DNA of 64,000 nucleotides, taken from assembly GCF_004799145.2 (NCBI RefSeq), contig NW_021636561.1, forward strand, positions 372,001 through 436,000, in the 5' to 3' direction. The translations under genes were made by a program, and so were the position numbers. The notes below the pieces were generated by a model that did no database searches, had not been told where the DNA came from, and worked only from the letters and a program-made list of their open reading frames with translations. The stretch comes from Neltuma alba (Eukaryota; Streptophyta; Magnoliopsida; Fabales; Fabaceae). Shown here piece by piece: positions 35,219 to 47,575 of the stretch (position 1 is the stretch's first letter; each line of letters begins with the position of its first letter).

Positions 35219-36190
35219 TTCTAAAGCCTGGCTTGTAGATATATACAATGAATATAAAAGCCCGTACAAAATTGGCAAATCAGAATTAATTGTATTGATA
35301 ACAAGCATGTGATTCCAATCAAACATATTTACGTCTCTGTGTTTACTTTTCTCATCAAATTTACAGAGCTTCAGTTTAATGCTTGAGTAAGTGCTTGCCA
35401 TATAAAACAAGCCTGAAGTTTTTCTCTTTCACTTACGTATGCATGTACTGTCTCATAAACTTCAAACTTTTCTTCCCGTAGGAGCCAACATTGTTAAGAG
35501 GACTAGGGGAAAAAATAATGTTCACTAAAACAACGACAACAACACGCACACAAAGGAATCGAATTTTAGTTATCCTTTTTCCTCCAAGTGACTCCCACGC
35601 ACTAGAATTCTACCAATATTTCACTACTGCTCTTATATAATAAGTTCATATTCCCCCAGGGGACGGTGTATTTCCTACGTCTTTTTTTTAACTTTTAGCT
35701 AATTTTAATAATTTTCTTAAACCGCACAATTTCATTGTGTGGATTTTATAATAAGGGATGGAAGGAGTATTAAATGAGGGTAAAGTTAAAAAATTATTAG
35801 GTTTTAAGATAAAATCAGTGAGATTTACGGTTTTTCTTTATTTTCAATAAAATATGCTAAAAATGATTTATAAATAGAAATGGAGGGGTATTTACCAACC
35901 ATGAAAACCCTGGAGGTGAAGAAACAAAAAAGTCTAAGTGAATTGATGGGAAAAATATATTAAAGTATACATTTGCCGCTTTCTTTTAATTGAGTTACGC
36001 ACACACTACGTTGGCAGATAAAGAATTCTTTTAAAACAATTTTGCTGGTCATTCCATTCTACTGGACCCAATTCCATTGGTTAGCTTATAATGTATTGGT
36101 CATCCTCCAATGATACTTGGTCCCCACAAATACAGTAGAAACACCGAACATCTGCATCCAAGAAGCGGCCCGTTGCGTCCGTCTTCTGAG

Positions 36191-36325
36191 GAGATGTTTG
36201 AATAAAAACCAAACTATAATTTTAAAAGTGTTTTTATAATATACGAAGTAAATATGTGAAGGAGATTGTCTCGTTTTATGAAAAAGTACTTTTTAAAAGC
36301 ACTTATTAATATTGCCAAACACCCC
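36191..36325. mobile_element. hAT-like MITE, about 135 bp
   Basis: Left end GGAGATGTTTGAATAAAAAC, right end ...TGCCAAACACCCC, inverted to each other. The interior matches the elements at 15357 and 38657 (ACGAAGTAAATATGTG, GATTGTCTCGTTTT). Confidence 0.65.
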
Positions 36326-36903
36326 CTGAATCTATTTTTGATTTCCGTTATCTGACTTTCTGTTGGAGTCCATCATAGGCTTCACTAGGATTTTTTTCCC
36401 CCCAAACACAAGTATCATTTTTATTAGAGACAGTCATGTTTAAAATATTATCAAATACTAAATATAGGCACATTTTTTCATGAGGATTCTAATCTTGATT
36501 TACCATGTTATGAAAAACTGGCCATTTTCACTAAACTTAACTCTCGTTAGTTCATTGAGATAGTTGGATGCATTAAACATGGCTATACTTCCAGATCTTT
36601 TTTTTTTTTTTTTTGCCATCTAGACTTACAGATCTTGGACGCAGTGCTCGGACCTGATTATAAACTTGTAAGGCCGAGAGGGGGGGTTTGTGGAATTGAT
36701 GCCCAGATGACTATTATATCCCCATTAATAATTTCATTGGTGGGCTTCACAAACTGACCTAACAAAGTTGGGCCTGAACAAACTTTGACAAAACTGAGCC
36801 CACTGACAGAGAAACACAATTCGGCCCTAAGAACTCAAAAAATATACTCGAAAGTAACACCCACAACTCCAAAACAAGTAAAATTGTTAACCAAGTAATT
36901 ACG

Positions 36904-37336
36904 AGTCTGTTTGTTTTTGTTCTTTGTTTTTTTATTTTCAAAACAATTTTATAAAATTATTTCTTAAAACAATTTTTGAAAACAAAAAACAAAAAGATTT
37001 GTTTGAATAATAATTTTAAAAATCATGTTTGAAAAAGAAATCATAAAAAATTACACTTGGTAGGTGGTAGTTATCGCTAGTAATGATAAGCGGTAGATAG
37101 TAGGTAAGAAGAGAAGAAGATTTCTCAAAATTTTTCAAAATAAAAAATAAAAAACACAAAAACAAAAACAAGAAAATATGTGAAAGTTGTTTTGACTTTT
37201 TAGTTTTTAAAAACATGGTATTGTTTTTTGTTTTTTAAAACAAGTAACTAAAAACAAATTACCAAACAAGTTTTTTTGTTTTTATGTTTTTAAAAACAAA
37301 AAATTGTTTTCAAAACAAGAAACCAAACAGACCCTA
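36904..37336. mobile_element. Inverted-repeat (foldback-type) element, about 430 bp
   Basis: The left arm starts AGTCTGTTTGTTTTTGTTC and the right arm ends ...ACAAGAAACCAAACAGACCC. The arms are imperfect inverted copies for about 100 bp, rich in AAACAA/TTGTTT. The outer GGGTCTGTTTGG resembles hAT-type MITE ends. A target duplication could not be fixed. Confidence 0.6.
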
Positions 37337-38409
37337 AAACTTGAAGAGAACTTGCCCTTAAGTCCCTGGCTATATGAATTAGAATTTTAAGAGAACTTCT
37401 TTTTAGATTCCTAACTATATGCATTAGTCATTAAAAAAAAAACAAGTTACACAAAAAATTGATCATACTTTTATAATGTAAACATATTCCATCAAGAATA
37501 CATAAACAACACATAAATGCTTGTCAAAAAATTTCTCATTCGTAACTTCCAAAATAATTTAATACAATTTAATATTTGAATAAAGAAAATTCCTAATCCA
37601 CTGTAAAAATGTGCTCAAGTTTAATACCCAATAATGTCTTAAGTAGGATTACTTCTAATAAAAGAATACATGTGTCCAGTAAAAAAAATATGTAATACTT
37701 TTTAAAATAATATCAAATATTTTATAGAAAGGATTAAAATTTAAAATATTTTATAAAACATGCTCTATGTATGAAATTAGAGCGATGGGTTTGAACCTAA
37801 CACCACGATGGACGACGACAAATATAATGAAAGAAGACACATGGGGCCATAAAATATCACATCAACCTTCTTCGAAAGAATTAATGGGCAAGCAATAACT
37901 GCGTAAGGCTACTGTTCTTTTCCCTTCTCACCCTCAAAGCCATGAGCTAAGTAGAATCTGGAAAGCTCTATGTTACTAGACTAACAGTCTAATAATTTTA
38001 TAAATGGAATCAAATTCAAAAAAACATTCTAATATAGGATTACCAAGCGGAATCAGACGAGAGAGAGGTGAAAGAAAAAATGAGAGGAAGAAAAAGTGAA
38101 GAAGAAAATGAAACGGACTGCTTCTTCCTCTTCACCTCAGGCGCCTATTAATAATCACACCAATATTCCTTCAGATCTCTTGCTCTAGCAACTCTCGTCT
38201 CTCTCCTACTCCTTCCTCTTTGCCGTGACTTCTCACAAATACATGAGCTTGGATTCCTTCAATACACCAAATCTGGGTTTCCATGCGTCTCGTGAAATAA
38301 CCAAATCCATGAGCTCCACGTATGAGTCTGAACTTGACCTCCCAATACCTAAGTTATCACAGACTGCGACATTGGAGGAGGATCCATTTGAGGATGAAGA
38401 TGCATAATA

Positions 38410-38813
38410 CTACCTCGGTCCTAATTATAAGACCCAGTTAATTTATTTGAGGAGATTAAAGAAGTAAGTTAAGTTAGTTATTTGTAATAAATAAGTGTTG
38501 TCATTCCTAAAATATCCTTGCTAATTAAGTGTATTGGCTAGAACTATTATTATTAGAAAGACTATCTTGAAAAAAAATATATAAATATAAGAGAAATAAT
38601 ATATTAGGGTCTTATAACTAGGACTAAATAAAAAGTTAAATAGGGTTTTATATTAAGGGTGTGTTTGGATAGAAACCAAACCATGGTTTCAGAAGTGCTT
38701 TTACGGATTACGAAGTAAATATGTGGAGGAGATTATCTCGTTTTGCGGAAAAGTGCTTCTGAAACCACGGTTTGGGGATACCCAAACAGGCCCTAAATAT
38801 AGGATGTAGTAAC
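38410..38813. mobile_element. Stowaway-like MITE with a nested hAT-like MITE
   Basis: The Stowaway starts CTACCTCGGTCCTAATTATA after TA and its right end (taaatataggatgtag, then TA) is separated from its body by the insertion at 38657-38793. Without the insert it would be about 265 bp, the family length. Confidence 0.8.
38657..38793. mobile_element. hAT-like MITE (137 bp) nested in a Stowaway
   Basis: Ends GGGTGTGTTTGGATAGAAAC and ...ATACCCAAACAGGCCC are inverted. The next 25 bp inside are also inverted (AACCATGGTTTCAGAAGTGC against GCACTTTTC...ACCACGGTTT), so the element can fold into a long hairpin. Same family as the copies at 15357 and 36191. Confidence 0.85.
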
Positions 38814-39157
38814 ATCTTTTATTTGTTACAATGCTTTAGTTAGATGGTTGATTGGGGGAAGTGTTAAGCTGCTCATTGCATGGTTTGTTATTCTTGTCTT
38901 GTATTTGTGTTTTTTGTTGCTTTTATTTGGCAGGTTACGTTTTGCTGTTCCTGGTTGGCTGCTTCAAATTCTCACTGCTCTTCTTCAAGCCTGTGGTTCG
39001 TCCAGGTGCAATTCTTAGGCATCGTTCAAACATCACTGATGCGGACGTCGTGGAGTACTGGGTTATCCTTATCTCAATGCTTCGAGGTGTCAAATCACAT
39101 CCAGTCAACATTAATGTTCTTTGTTTCCTTGTATCATTGTTCATATTGCGTGGGGAA

Positions 39158-39638
39158 AATTACAATAAGAGGCCATCGAATTAAATATAAAAATATTTTT
39201 TAAAATTATCAAATTATTCTAAAATTCTAAAGAACCTCCTTACAAAATATTTTATTTGTTTAATTATCAAATTATATTTAATTTTTTTAATTTTGTATTG
39301 ATAACTGAAAAAGCAATCATTAACAACTTAAAGTGTAATAATTAAGAACTATCACGAAAGGTATTGACAACACATTTTCTTAACACGTCACAAAAATATA
39401 ATACATGAGTTGTCAATAGCTATTAATTCTTATACCTTAAATTGTTAATAACTGCACTTTTAGTTGTCAATGTATATTTTTTTGTAAAAGAAAAAAAAGA
39501 TAAAGACAATTTAATAATTAAACAAATAAAATCTTTTATTATAAGATTTTTTAAAATTTCAGAATAATTTTATTATTTTAAAAGATTTTTTATATTTAAT
39601 TCTTTTGAGTATGGCGTGATTATAATTTTTCTTATTTT
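39158..39638. mobile_element. Foldback MITE, about 480 bp with about 115-bp arms
   Basis: The left arm (GAAAATTACAATAAGAGGCC, then ATCGAATTAAATATAAAAAT) matches the inverted right arm (AAGAATTAAATATAAAAAAT, then CACGCCATA read inward). Homology continues through AAATATTTTATTTGTTTAAT on both sides. The central part also has inverted pieces (acaacttaaagtg / cacttttagttgt). The flanks share a GTGGGG at each end, possibly part of a target duplication. No coding capacity. Confidence 0.75.
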
Positions 39639-41000
39639 GTGGGGCTTTTTCACTCTGGGTGTCAGCCGTTACAGGGAGAGACTTTTTGGTACGTACCGAC
39701 ATTTTATCTGGTTGAATGAAATTGTCATTTTGCGGGGAAAAAACTACTCACAGCCTCTGTGATCCTCGCGAGGGAAACGTATTAATGAACGTACGGACCT
39801 GAATGAGCAAATTAATGAAGGTACTGGAAAATCTGATCACGTATTGGCCATATGTTTTCCCGCTCTTGCATGTTTATTTTAAAAGCTCTTCTAAAATTTT
39901 TTATCCTTTTATAAATTTTTTTAATAATTTTAATGAGTATTAAATATCTTTTCTTTTCACTGTGTTTTGGAATATAGGCAAAATCAATGGGCGGAAGTTG
40001 AGTAATAATATAATAATAAGGGAGAATTTAAAATAGGTCTCAAAGCATGAATTTAATCACCTTAAAGTCCTAATAACAAGTGATTGAAGTGAGTAGCATA
40101 AACCAATTATTATTTCCTATATTGAAATTTGTTACTAGATGCTCTTCAGTTATTAACAGACTTTAGAATAATTAAATCCCTTTCTTAAAACTTAACTGCA
40201 ATTCCCTCTGATGACTATCACAAGAGGCAAAATGGTAGGCTGCAAAGAGAGCGAGACAAGGTTAATATTTACCATTATACACGCAAACACATATTTTATA
40301 CATACACACTTTAATTTTATACAAAATTTTAATTTAATTTAATAATTTGGTAAAATATTTTTTTTAATTTTGTAACTTTAAAACCGTTAATCAAGTTTAA
40401 TATCTTAATATTTATGAATATTTTTGTCCGTGTTTAAAATTTTAATGTTAATGTCATTTGTTAATGAAATTAATGATGTTAGAATTAAAAGATAATAAAT
40501 ATATTGTTATAAAACTAAAGAATAGAAATAAAATTGTGTGTGAAGTCAAACAATTTATAGATGCATCTTTTATCAATTAAAATTTATCCCCATCTACAAC
40601 AAACAATCCCAATTTCTACACGTATATTTTTGGGAAATTTTGTCAAACATGTATCAAAGACAGAGCTAGTTTCGGTTTTGATGAGCACCATAAACTCATC
40701 AGATCTAGAACATCCATTTCTTATTTGGATGGTATGGATTTATTTATTTTTATTTGTATTTATTTAAAATAAGTATTTGAATATGTATAGAATCTAAAAT
40801 AGATACAATCTCTTAACTAATATTCTTTTTAAAAAAATAGTTTTCTTAAAAATAATTAATTAAAGATTTTAAATTTAAACCATTCAAATTAAATATAGAT
40901 GATCCGGATCTAAGGAACTTACCGAAACTGATTCTAGTATCAAAAGACATTTATGCAAGCAAGAAAGAATTGTAGGCGTAAAGAACTTTTTTTTTTTATA
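39639..41000. other. AT-rich intergenic region
   Basis: No gene, RNA or complete mobile element could be supported. The part 40680-40930 resembles stretches at about 42140-42420 and 50345-50575 (phrases such as gatgagcaccata, taaatctgaactgta), suggesting a decayed repeat family. Confidence 0.4.
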
Positions 41001-41266
41001 CTTCTCCGGTCTTTAATATAAAAACTATTTAATTAATTTGATTAGATTAAGGAAATTAGGTAAGTTAGTTAGTTATAAGAAATATGACATGTTTTTCTTA
41101 AAATACTGTAATCATCTTCTTTAATATCCTTTATTCCTTTTCTATTTGATTATGGTTGATGGAGTATTTATAGAGATAATTTAGAAAAAAATTAATAAAT
41201 ATAACAAATATATCTTATATTTAGAATCAAAATCAACTCAATAATTAACAATTAGGATAAGAGGAG
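41001..41266. mobile_element. Stowaway-like MITE
   Basis: Starts after TA with CTTCTCCGGTCTTTAATATA. Its inner blocks are the reverse orientation of the family copies at 7247 and 51232 (GATTAGATTAAGGAAATTAG near the left). The right end, ggataagaggag, is diverged. Confidence 0.75.
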
Positions 41267-44200
41267 TGTGTGTATATAAAAGCATGTAGGGGTCCGCCAT
41301 ATTCGTTTGCTTGAATTTGACTAGATTCCCTCCCACCGAACAGTTCTCACTGGCGGGCTGCTGGGCAAACTCAGTGGAGCCGCTGGTGGTAAACAAACGA
41401 AACTTATCGAGGGAATCAAATGAAGCCCAAAAGGTATCGCCAGAGCAAGCTTAGCCATCACATCATTCAGAGTCCCTTTTTAGTTGAACGTGTTGAAGAT
41501 CAACAAGCCAATCATGTTGTACCACATTGCATGGCTTTCTGGGATCAAATTCCAATTATCATGAAGACTGTAATTTCCGTCATTGATCAACACAATTACA
41601 TCCAAAGAATCATTTCTCGAGCAAAGCCGTCTATGATTCCCATCCCATGCCCTTCTAAGGCCCAATAAGACGCGTTCAAAGTTCTGTGGTTAAAGGATTT
41701 TCATTTTGTATATTAAACATGAAAACCCAAATTGAATTTCCTTTATGATCATTTAAAAAAGGCAACATCCATCAATCACTGGAAGCGTGCATGCTGACAA
41801 TGATGACGATGACAGGAAACAAATACGCCTACAGGGCCATGAATTATCCCACCAACCTTCACAACTCACTTCTGTCTCCTATCTATCAATCATGTCTCCT
41901 GTCTTTCATACAAGATTTAATTAAAAATCATATTTAATCTTATTATAAAATTTTAATTTATTTTATTTTTATATTTATTTGTTTTAAAGTAATTTTTATA
42001 GCAATTATATATGTTAAAAAGATTATATCAAATAATAATTTTAATGCATATATATGATCAAGAAGGATAATTTGGAAAAAAAACACACTGATTAATTAGA
42101 AATAATCAAATAACTAATTTACATAGATATGGAGAGCCCACCTTAGAGTTCGGGTCTTCGTTCAATACTCATCACTGTAATACAATCTAAACTATTCAAA
42201 ATCTAATATAGATGTTTTAGATTTAAAACTTTTAATATAAAATTTTTTCAATGATAAATTCATTTTTTAAAGATAAGTTAGTTATGATATTATATTTATT
42301 TTAAATTTTGTATCTATTGAAACAAAAAGTTGATGAAAATATATAAAAAAAATTAAATTCAATCTGAACCATAAAAAATAAATCTAAAATGACCTAAATT
42401 GCAATGAGCACTCCATGCTCATCATTGTGGTGAGCATGGAATGTGCTCCAATCTCGTTTTTACAAAAACTGGGTTTTGATTAGGCTAGCAGCTTAAATTA
42501 GAGATACTTATTATTTGTATTAAGGACTCGTTTGCAATGGTTTATAATCATATTTTTAATTATAATTTATGAAGTAAGAAATAAGTATATGAGAAAAGTT
42601 TCGTTTTGACTTACATAAAACATGCTTATAAATACTTATATTAGCCAACCCAAACTAGCACGAAGGTAGCTTGGGCCCAAAGAATAATGTAAGGAGCTGA
42701 TTAGGCTAGCAGCTTGAATTAGAGTTTTACAAATAATGTAATTACTTAGATAGTTTTCAAATGAATGTATAACAAGTTTCAATGCAGAAAACGTTAACAA
42801 GTATGATTGCTAATGTGGGTTATCCGGTTGCAGATTGAAAAGGCCCGTTAGCAAACCTGAATCCACTATTTTTGTTAGCGGACCCACCTGATATTATAAT
42901 GCAATATTTTTCGTTATTAAATTAACATTGATTATTAACAAGTTTATAGAAAAGGATGTCATTGCTTCTTTTTTAATATTTCTGAGACGGCGTTGAGCAC
43001 AAAAATTTTCAAATACCAATAACTTCTTTACCAATACTTTCAACTCAAAAATAACCCTTAAATCTTTTTAGGAACAATATCTAATTCTGATCCTCGGATT
43101 ATACCTGGTGTACATTACAGCCTCTGCATGAGGGAAATTAGGTCATCTGTTCTTCCTTCAGCCTAAGCCGTGCCGCCGCAGGCGCTGTTGCTGCTGGTGG
43201 GCCCCAATATAGGTCCGCCATTGAAATTATGTGTCTGTGTCTTTCTGGTATTCTGGTATTGTGGGGTCTTGGCTGTGAAGCTGAGTTATTGCCGGTAGTG
43301 TGGCTGTTAGGCTTAGCTGCCGGCTTCGTACGTTGTAATAACAGCTTCAAGATCTAAGGATGCTCCCCCCACATGTTTCCGAACATTGCAACCTGTGGTT
43401 GTGCGGTTGTAATAGCTCCTACATATGACAGAAACATGTAGCGTTAAATTTTCTGGGATAATCATGGACCAACGATTGCTGCCCAACATTGCAGTATAAT
43501 CTTAAGTCGTGAATGCAAATAATTCAGATTTTTGGGTAGGAAGTTGTTAATTGTTAAAAGATGGTCCTAAATAATTTTCTTTTTCAGTTAGATCTGAGTC
43601 TGCAAAAGGATTAAGAATAAGTTAATGAGAACCACATGCCAAGTAATATTGAGAAGTGAGTTTCGTTGAAAAATACATTTAGCAGAATCGACAGGATTAT
43701 GTCGTTTGATTTTTCACGGGGATAGGTCATCATAAATTAATAATGTTATTTATTGAACCTCACATTTAATAATATTTGATTATGATTTATTAAGTAACAA
43801 GTTTTATTAATTATAATGTGCTGTGTTGATAAGCTCCATTGAAAGACACGTTGAAAATGCATAATAGGTAATAGGTAATATTAATAATTACCTATTAACA
43901 GGATCTGTAAAAGAGATTACATCAAATGATAATTTCAATTCATGTGATTAACAAGAACATTTAGGAAAAAATACCAATCCATTAGAAACACTAATTTACC
44001 TAATTTACTCAGCATTCATAACGTAAATTAGCTATCTAACTTTAACATTAAGTATTGAAGGTAATATACCACTGTAGTTTTTCCTAGTTGGACTTCGAAT
44101 CCACATGTGATAAGTCAGGTTGTTTTAATTAAGATTTGTATATGATTAGAATAACGGGAAAGAATATTTTCTAACATAAAGAATATGCATTAGAACGTTT

Positions 44201-45735
44201 CTTGAAATATAAGAAATTACACATTCTTAATATATTACCACTCTCACACACTATTAATAGGATGAGGTGACTCTCACTGTGTTTTCCATGCCTATTTCTC
44301 TTGTTCCCTTACTTTGGTGTATCCAAAGTTATCAAATTCATGAGTTTAGGCAAATTCATGACAGAGATGTAAACTCAAATCGCGAACTTGTATCGTAAAC
44401 ACATAAGAGCTCACCCCTATTAATGATAGATGACTATTAAAAATACATAACTGAATAATTAAAATACAAAAACGACAACAATTTAGTTTAAATGTATTTA
44501 AAACTGAAATCAATAAAATTAAATCCATCAATGTTCATAGTTTATCATTCTCAACATAGAAATTTTCATGAAGTTCGTGTATAAAGTCATTAAACATAAT
44601 AAAAATAATTATAGATTAATATATAGTCATCCTGAAAAAATTATTAATCAAGACATTTACGTATTCAAACATCATCTAACTCGCACTGAGTTTCATTAAT
44701 GCCTCCTGTCTCTTAACGATGTCATTTTTTTTTTTGTTGCTATATCTAAGTATTCTTCTATTGGAGGCAATATTATTCGAGACACTATTAGGCACTAAAT
44801 ATGAACACTTCTCTCAACGGGAATTTAAATCTTGATTTGTCACTTTATGAGGAATTGGTCCCTTTTATAAGACCCAACCCGGTTGGTCTCCATGACCTCA
44901 TTTGAACGAAATGGAGGGAAATTCCTGACACTGGACCGCAAAGTTTAGGTGATCCGACTTGGATTCGTGCCCACCCGGTACATTCAATCCCCTCCTCATT
45001 TTTATTTTTCTGATCTTACCCACAAAGCCTTCCATGATTATGCGTCATTGAAGTTGTTTCCTCAGGTCTCTATATATGTATGATCCACATCACGGGGGCT
45101 CATAATTTTAACTCTCTTTTTCAGTCACTTTTATCCAACGCAAGATCCAAATCAATTATATGGTTCCCAGAGAGCCGTATAGGACTGTGAAAGGGACCAA
45201 TAATCCGGCCAAATATTAATTTAATTTATCTGACATGATTTTTAGGCTATTTTAAACGTAACTAATGCAAAATTTTAAGATCTTTCAGCGAGGATTTAGC
45301 CACCAAGCTGATTTATTAAGATAATGTATATAAAGCAACTATCAAAGTAAAAAAAAACCATGTTAAAAATTATTTACTATATTACTAGCGGAATTTATTT
45401 ACAGTATTTTATTAAGGTCACTTACAATAATCTTTTTGCAATTTTAACACTTGGGAAAGTACAAGAAAGAGGGTTATGTTTTATATCATTTACTACGCTA
45501 ATTACGGCATTTATAACACTTCCCCCCCATGTTACCATTTTATTAATAATACCATTTTCAACAATTTTTTTACAATCTCAATATTTGAGAAAATACAAGT
45601 AAAATGGGTCACGTATTACCTCTTAACTTTTTCTTTATTTATGCGAATTAATTAAATGTCACATATAAATAGCAACATATAAGTTTAATTTTTTGTCTAA
45701 CAATTCTCTCAGGTTAAAAAACTATTTAAAACAAG
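41267..45735. other. Intergenic region, no supported gene
   Basis: Two short open frames have a slightly more protein-like look: 41420-41668 on the plus strand (82 codons, starting MKPKRYRQSKLSHH) and 43141-43350 on the minus strand. Neither has recognisable motifs, splice partners or a convincing leader; just before the first, another frame reads LTGGLLGKLSGAAGGKQTK and stops, so a frameshifted relic is possible. Remnants of MITEs occur near 41.9-42.1 kb and 43.9-44.06 kb, and a hAT-like MITE at about 42531-42655. The rest is AT-rich spacer. Confidence 0.4.
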
Positions 45736-46013
45736 CTTCATGCTCTGTTTCCATTTGCAACGGTGGTGGTAGTGGAAGAAGAGGAAGGAAGTGAACTTTG
45801 ATGGATCAGTCCAAAGGTAGTGTTACCGTTGGAGTTGGTAGCCAGGGACGTTGTCTGGAGAGCTGAGGGCAGTTGCATCCTTGACGGCGTCGGCTTGTGG
45901 TTGGTAGGGTTCATAAAAATGGTGAGTGATGAATATGAAATGTGCTTCCCTTTAAAAGTGGTTGTTTTAGAAGTTCTTGATCTCCTAGGCCGTTCTCTTG
46001 TACGCGGATTGTA
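45736..46013 (-). pseudogene. Relic of a MIXTA-like MYB gene with internal deletion
   Basis: On the minus strand two separated blocks match gene C. At 45965-46013, AGAGAACGGCCTAGGAGATC is the R3 stretch coding for KRTDNEIKN, followed by a diverged WNTHL-like part. At 45740-45850, the sequence equals the GLINQSSLPSP region of gene C (GGACTGATCCATCAAAGTTC, then ACTTCCTTCC). Most of exon 3 between them is gone, exons 1 and 2 are missing and the frame is broken. It is closer to C than to A or B. Confidence 0.8.
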
Positions 46014-46270
46014 AAACCATATTATTTTATGTTATATCCCGTATCTTATTTACTGTCCGTTTAATTTTTATTTTGATTCTAAATATAAGATTTTATTTAT
46101 TTTGTTTCTCACATTTGTCTATTTTTTTAAGATAATCCTTACAATAATAGTAGTTCTAACAAATACAATAAACTAGTAAAGATATTTTAGAAAAGACCAT
46201 CTATTTTCTCAAATAAGTGGATTGTAAAACGATATTTTATGTTATATTCCTAATCTTATTCACTACCTCT
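46007..46270. repeat. 45-bp direct repeat flanking a truncated Stowaway MITE
   Basis: GGATTGTAAAACCATATTAT (46006 onward, through gttatatcccgtatcttattta) is repeated at 46219-46265 (ggattgtaaaacgatatttt through gttatattcctaatcttatt). Between them is a Stowaway body lacking both proper ends. The first copy abuts the MYB relic. Confidence 0.7.
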
Positions 46271-46526
46271 GCCCTTAATATAAGAGCTCTTTTTATGTTT
46301 ATTTTGGTCCTAAATATAAAACATTAATCTACTTTGTCTTTCATATTTATCTATTTTTTTAAGATAGTCCTTGTAACAATGATAGTTCTAGCCAATATAA
46401 TTGATTAGCAAGGATATATATATTTTAGAAAAGATAACATCTATTTATTACAAATAACTAACTTAACTAGTTTTCTTAATTTACTTAAATTAGTCAATTA
46501 GCTCTTATATTAAGAACCTGAGGTAG
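46263..46526. mobile_element. Stowaway-like MITE
   Basis: Left end CTACCTCTGCCCTTAATATA, right end ...TATTAAGAACCTGAGGTAG before TA; full-length family structure. Confidence 0.8.
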
Positions 46527-47575
46527 TATAATGCATTCAATGCTCAAAAAATTTATGATACTGAATGTAACTGAAAAATAGCATCGAGGTCCTAGAAATA
46601 CCAGAAAAATAAGGCTGGGGTCTCAATACATCATCTATAAAATCACAATGTTAAATGTATTTAAAAAATAAGACCAGAGTATTGAATGCACGTTTACTCA
46701 TTTTACAAACACATGCGCACACTAATTAATGTCAAAGGAAAATTAAATTGAAAAGCCTGGAGAAAATAATATTTATTAGAAAATTATAAAAATTGTAATT
46801 ATTTAGAAGACTAAATATCACAATATAAATTTAAAAATATCAAATTCTTTTGGCGATAAAAAAAAATTGTAATTTTCACTGCTCATACCACGTGGCTTGC
46901 CCATGAATTACCAGTTGCTACAAAGCAAAAGGGAATGTTAAAAAAGCACAATGTCAAAGCCACAAAACACGATCGAAAACCCATAATTATGAAAGTTATT
47001 GTAACAGATTTGAACTATACATTGATAAGGATAAAAAGATCTGGATTAAATCTCAGTCATGAAGACGAGATCATATAGGAGAAAAGGGAAATCCAAATTG
47101 CTTCAGAAATCCACTAAACATACAAAGCCAAATCCTACAACATCAGAGGGAGGAGGGGGGGGGGGAAATTAAAATAATTTTAAATTTTGATTTATAACAA
47201 TATTGCCGTGGTGATTACTGATAATTGATAATATGTGGGCAAGCATGGTTATATGAACGGTAAATAATCAATTGGTTTTAGTATTTGTAACTTTATTTCT
47301 TAGTACTTGTTTTTTTTAAAGATAATTACAATTTTTATTATCCTTTATGATAAATATTATTTTTCTAGATCATTCGCTCTAATATAAACCTAATTTTTGC
47401 TCCATAAATATCATTCTAACATATTTGGGGAATATTAGTGTTGATTGATTGGAGTGAAATGTTGATTTTAAAACGAAGAGGTCCCTAATATTGTTATTAA
47501 AGCAAGTAGATGGATTTAAAAAAATTTGCCGCATTATTACTATACATAAAAGCTCAACTATTTTTCTAAAATCTA

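Larger units (their letters stand above)
25393..35992. repeat. Tandem segmental duplication, unit B (about 10.6 kb)
   Basis: Second copy of the unit at 18110-25392. It is longer because it holds a 2993-bp solo LTR, a 1478-bp element and an extra MITE, and it lacks the Mutator-like element and one MITE of unit A. Its right end (ttcttttaattgagttacg) continues into sequence around 36.00-36.11 kb that also matches the far flank of MYB gene C at 60.90-60.99 kb. This makes the right border of B the ancestral one. Confidence 0.9.
35993..38106. other. Intergenic region with hAT-like and foldback elements
   Basis: No gene is supported. A hAT-like MITE lies at about 36191-36325 and a larger inverted-repeat element at about 36904-37336. 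The stretch 36.6-36.9 kb and the rest are AT-rich without recognisable features. Confidence 0.5.
38107..39027 (+). pseudogene. Possible decayed gene fragment of unknown family
   Basis: An open stretch at 38225-38407 encodes a hydrophilic, Ser/Glu-rich peptide ending LEEDPFEDEDA and stop. After a MITE-filled gap, a CAG acceptor-like site near 38933 leads into LRFAVPGWLLQILTALLQAC, which ends at a stop at about 39025. These look more like protein sequence than the surrounding AT-rich DNA, but I do not recognise the family and there is no continuous gene. It may be a relic whose middle was broken by transposons. Confidence 0.3.

Noticed and set aside
41420..41668. An 82-codon open frame as a gene
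   Set aside because: No recognisable motif, no splice partners and no continuation of the upstream frame. It is mentioned only as a possible relic.
47153..47165. G-run as a structured element
   Set aside because: A single homopolymer-type run with no companion runs; no quadruplex pattern of four tracts.
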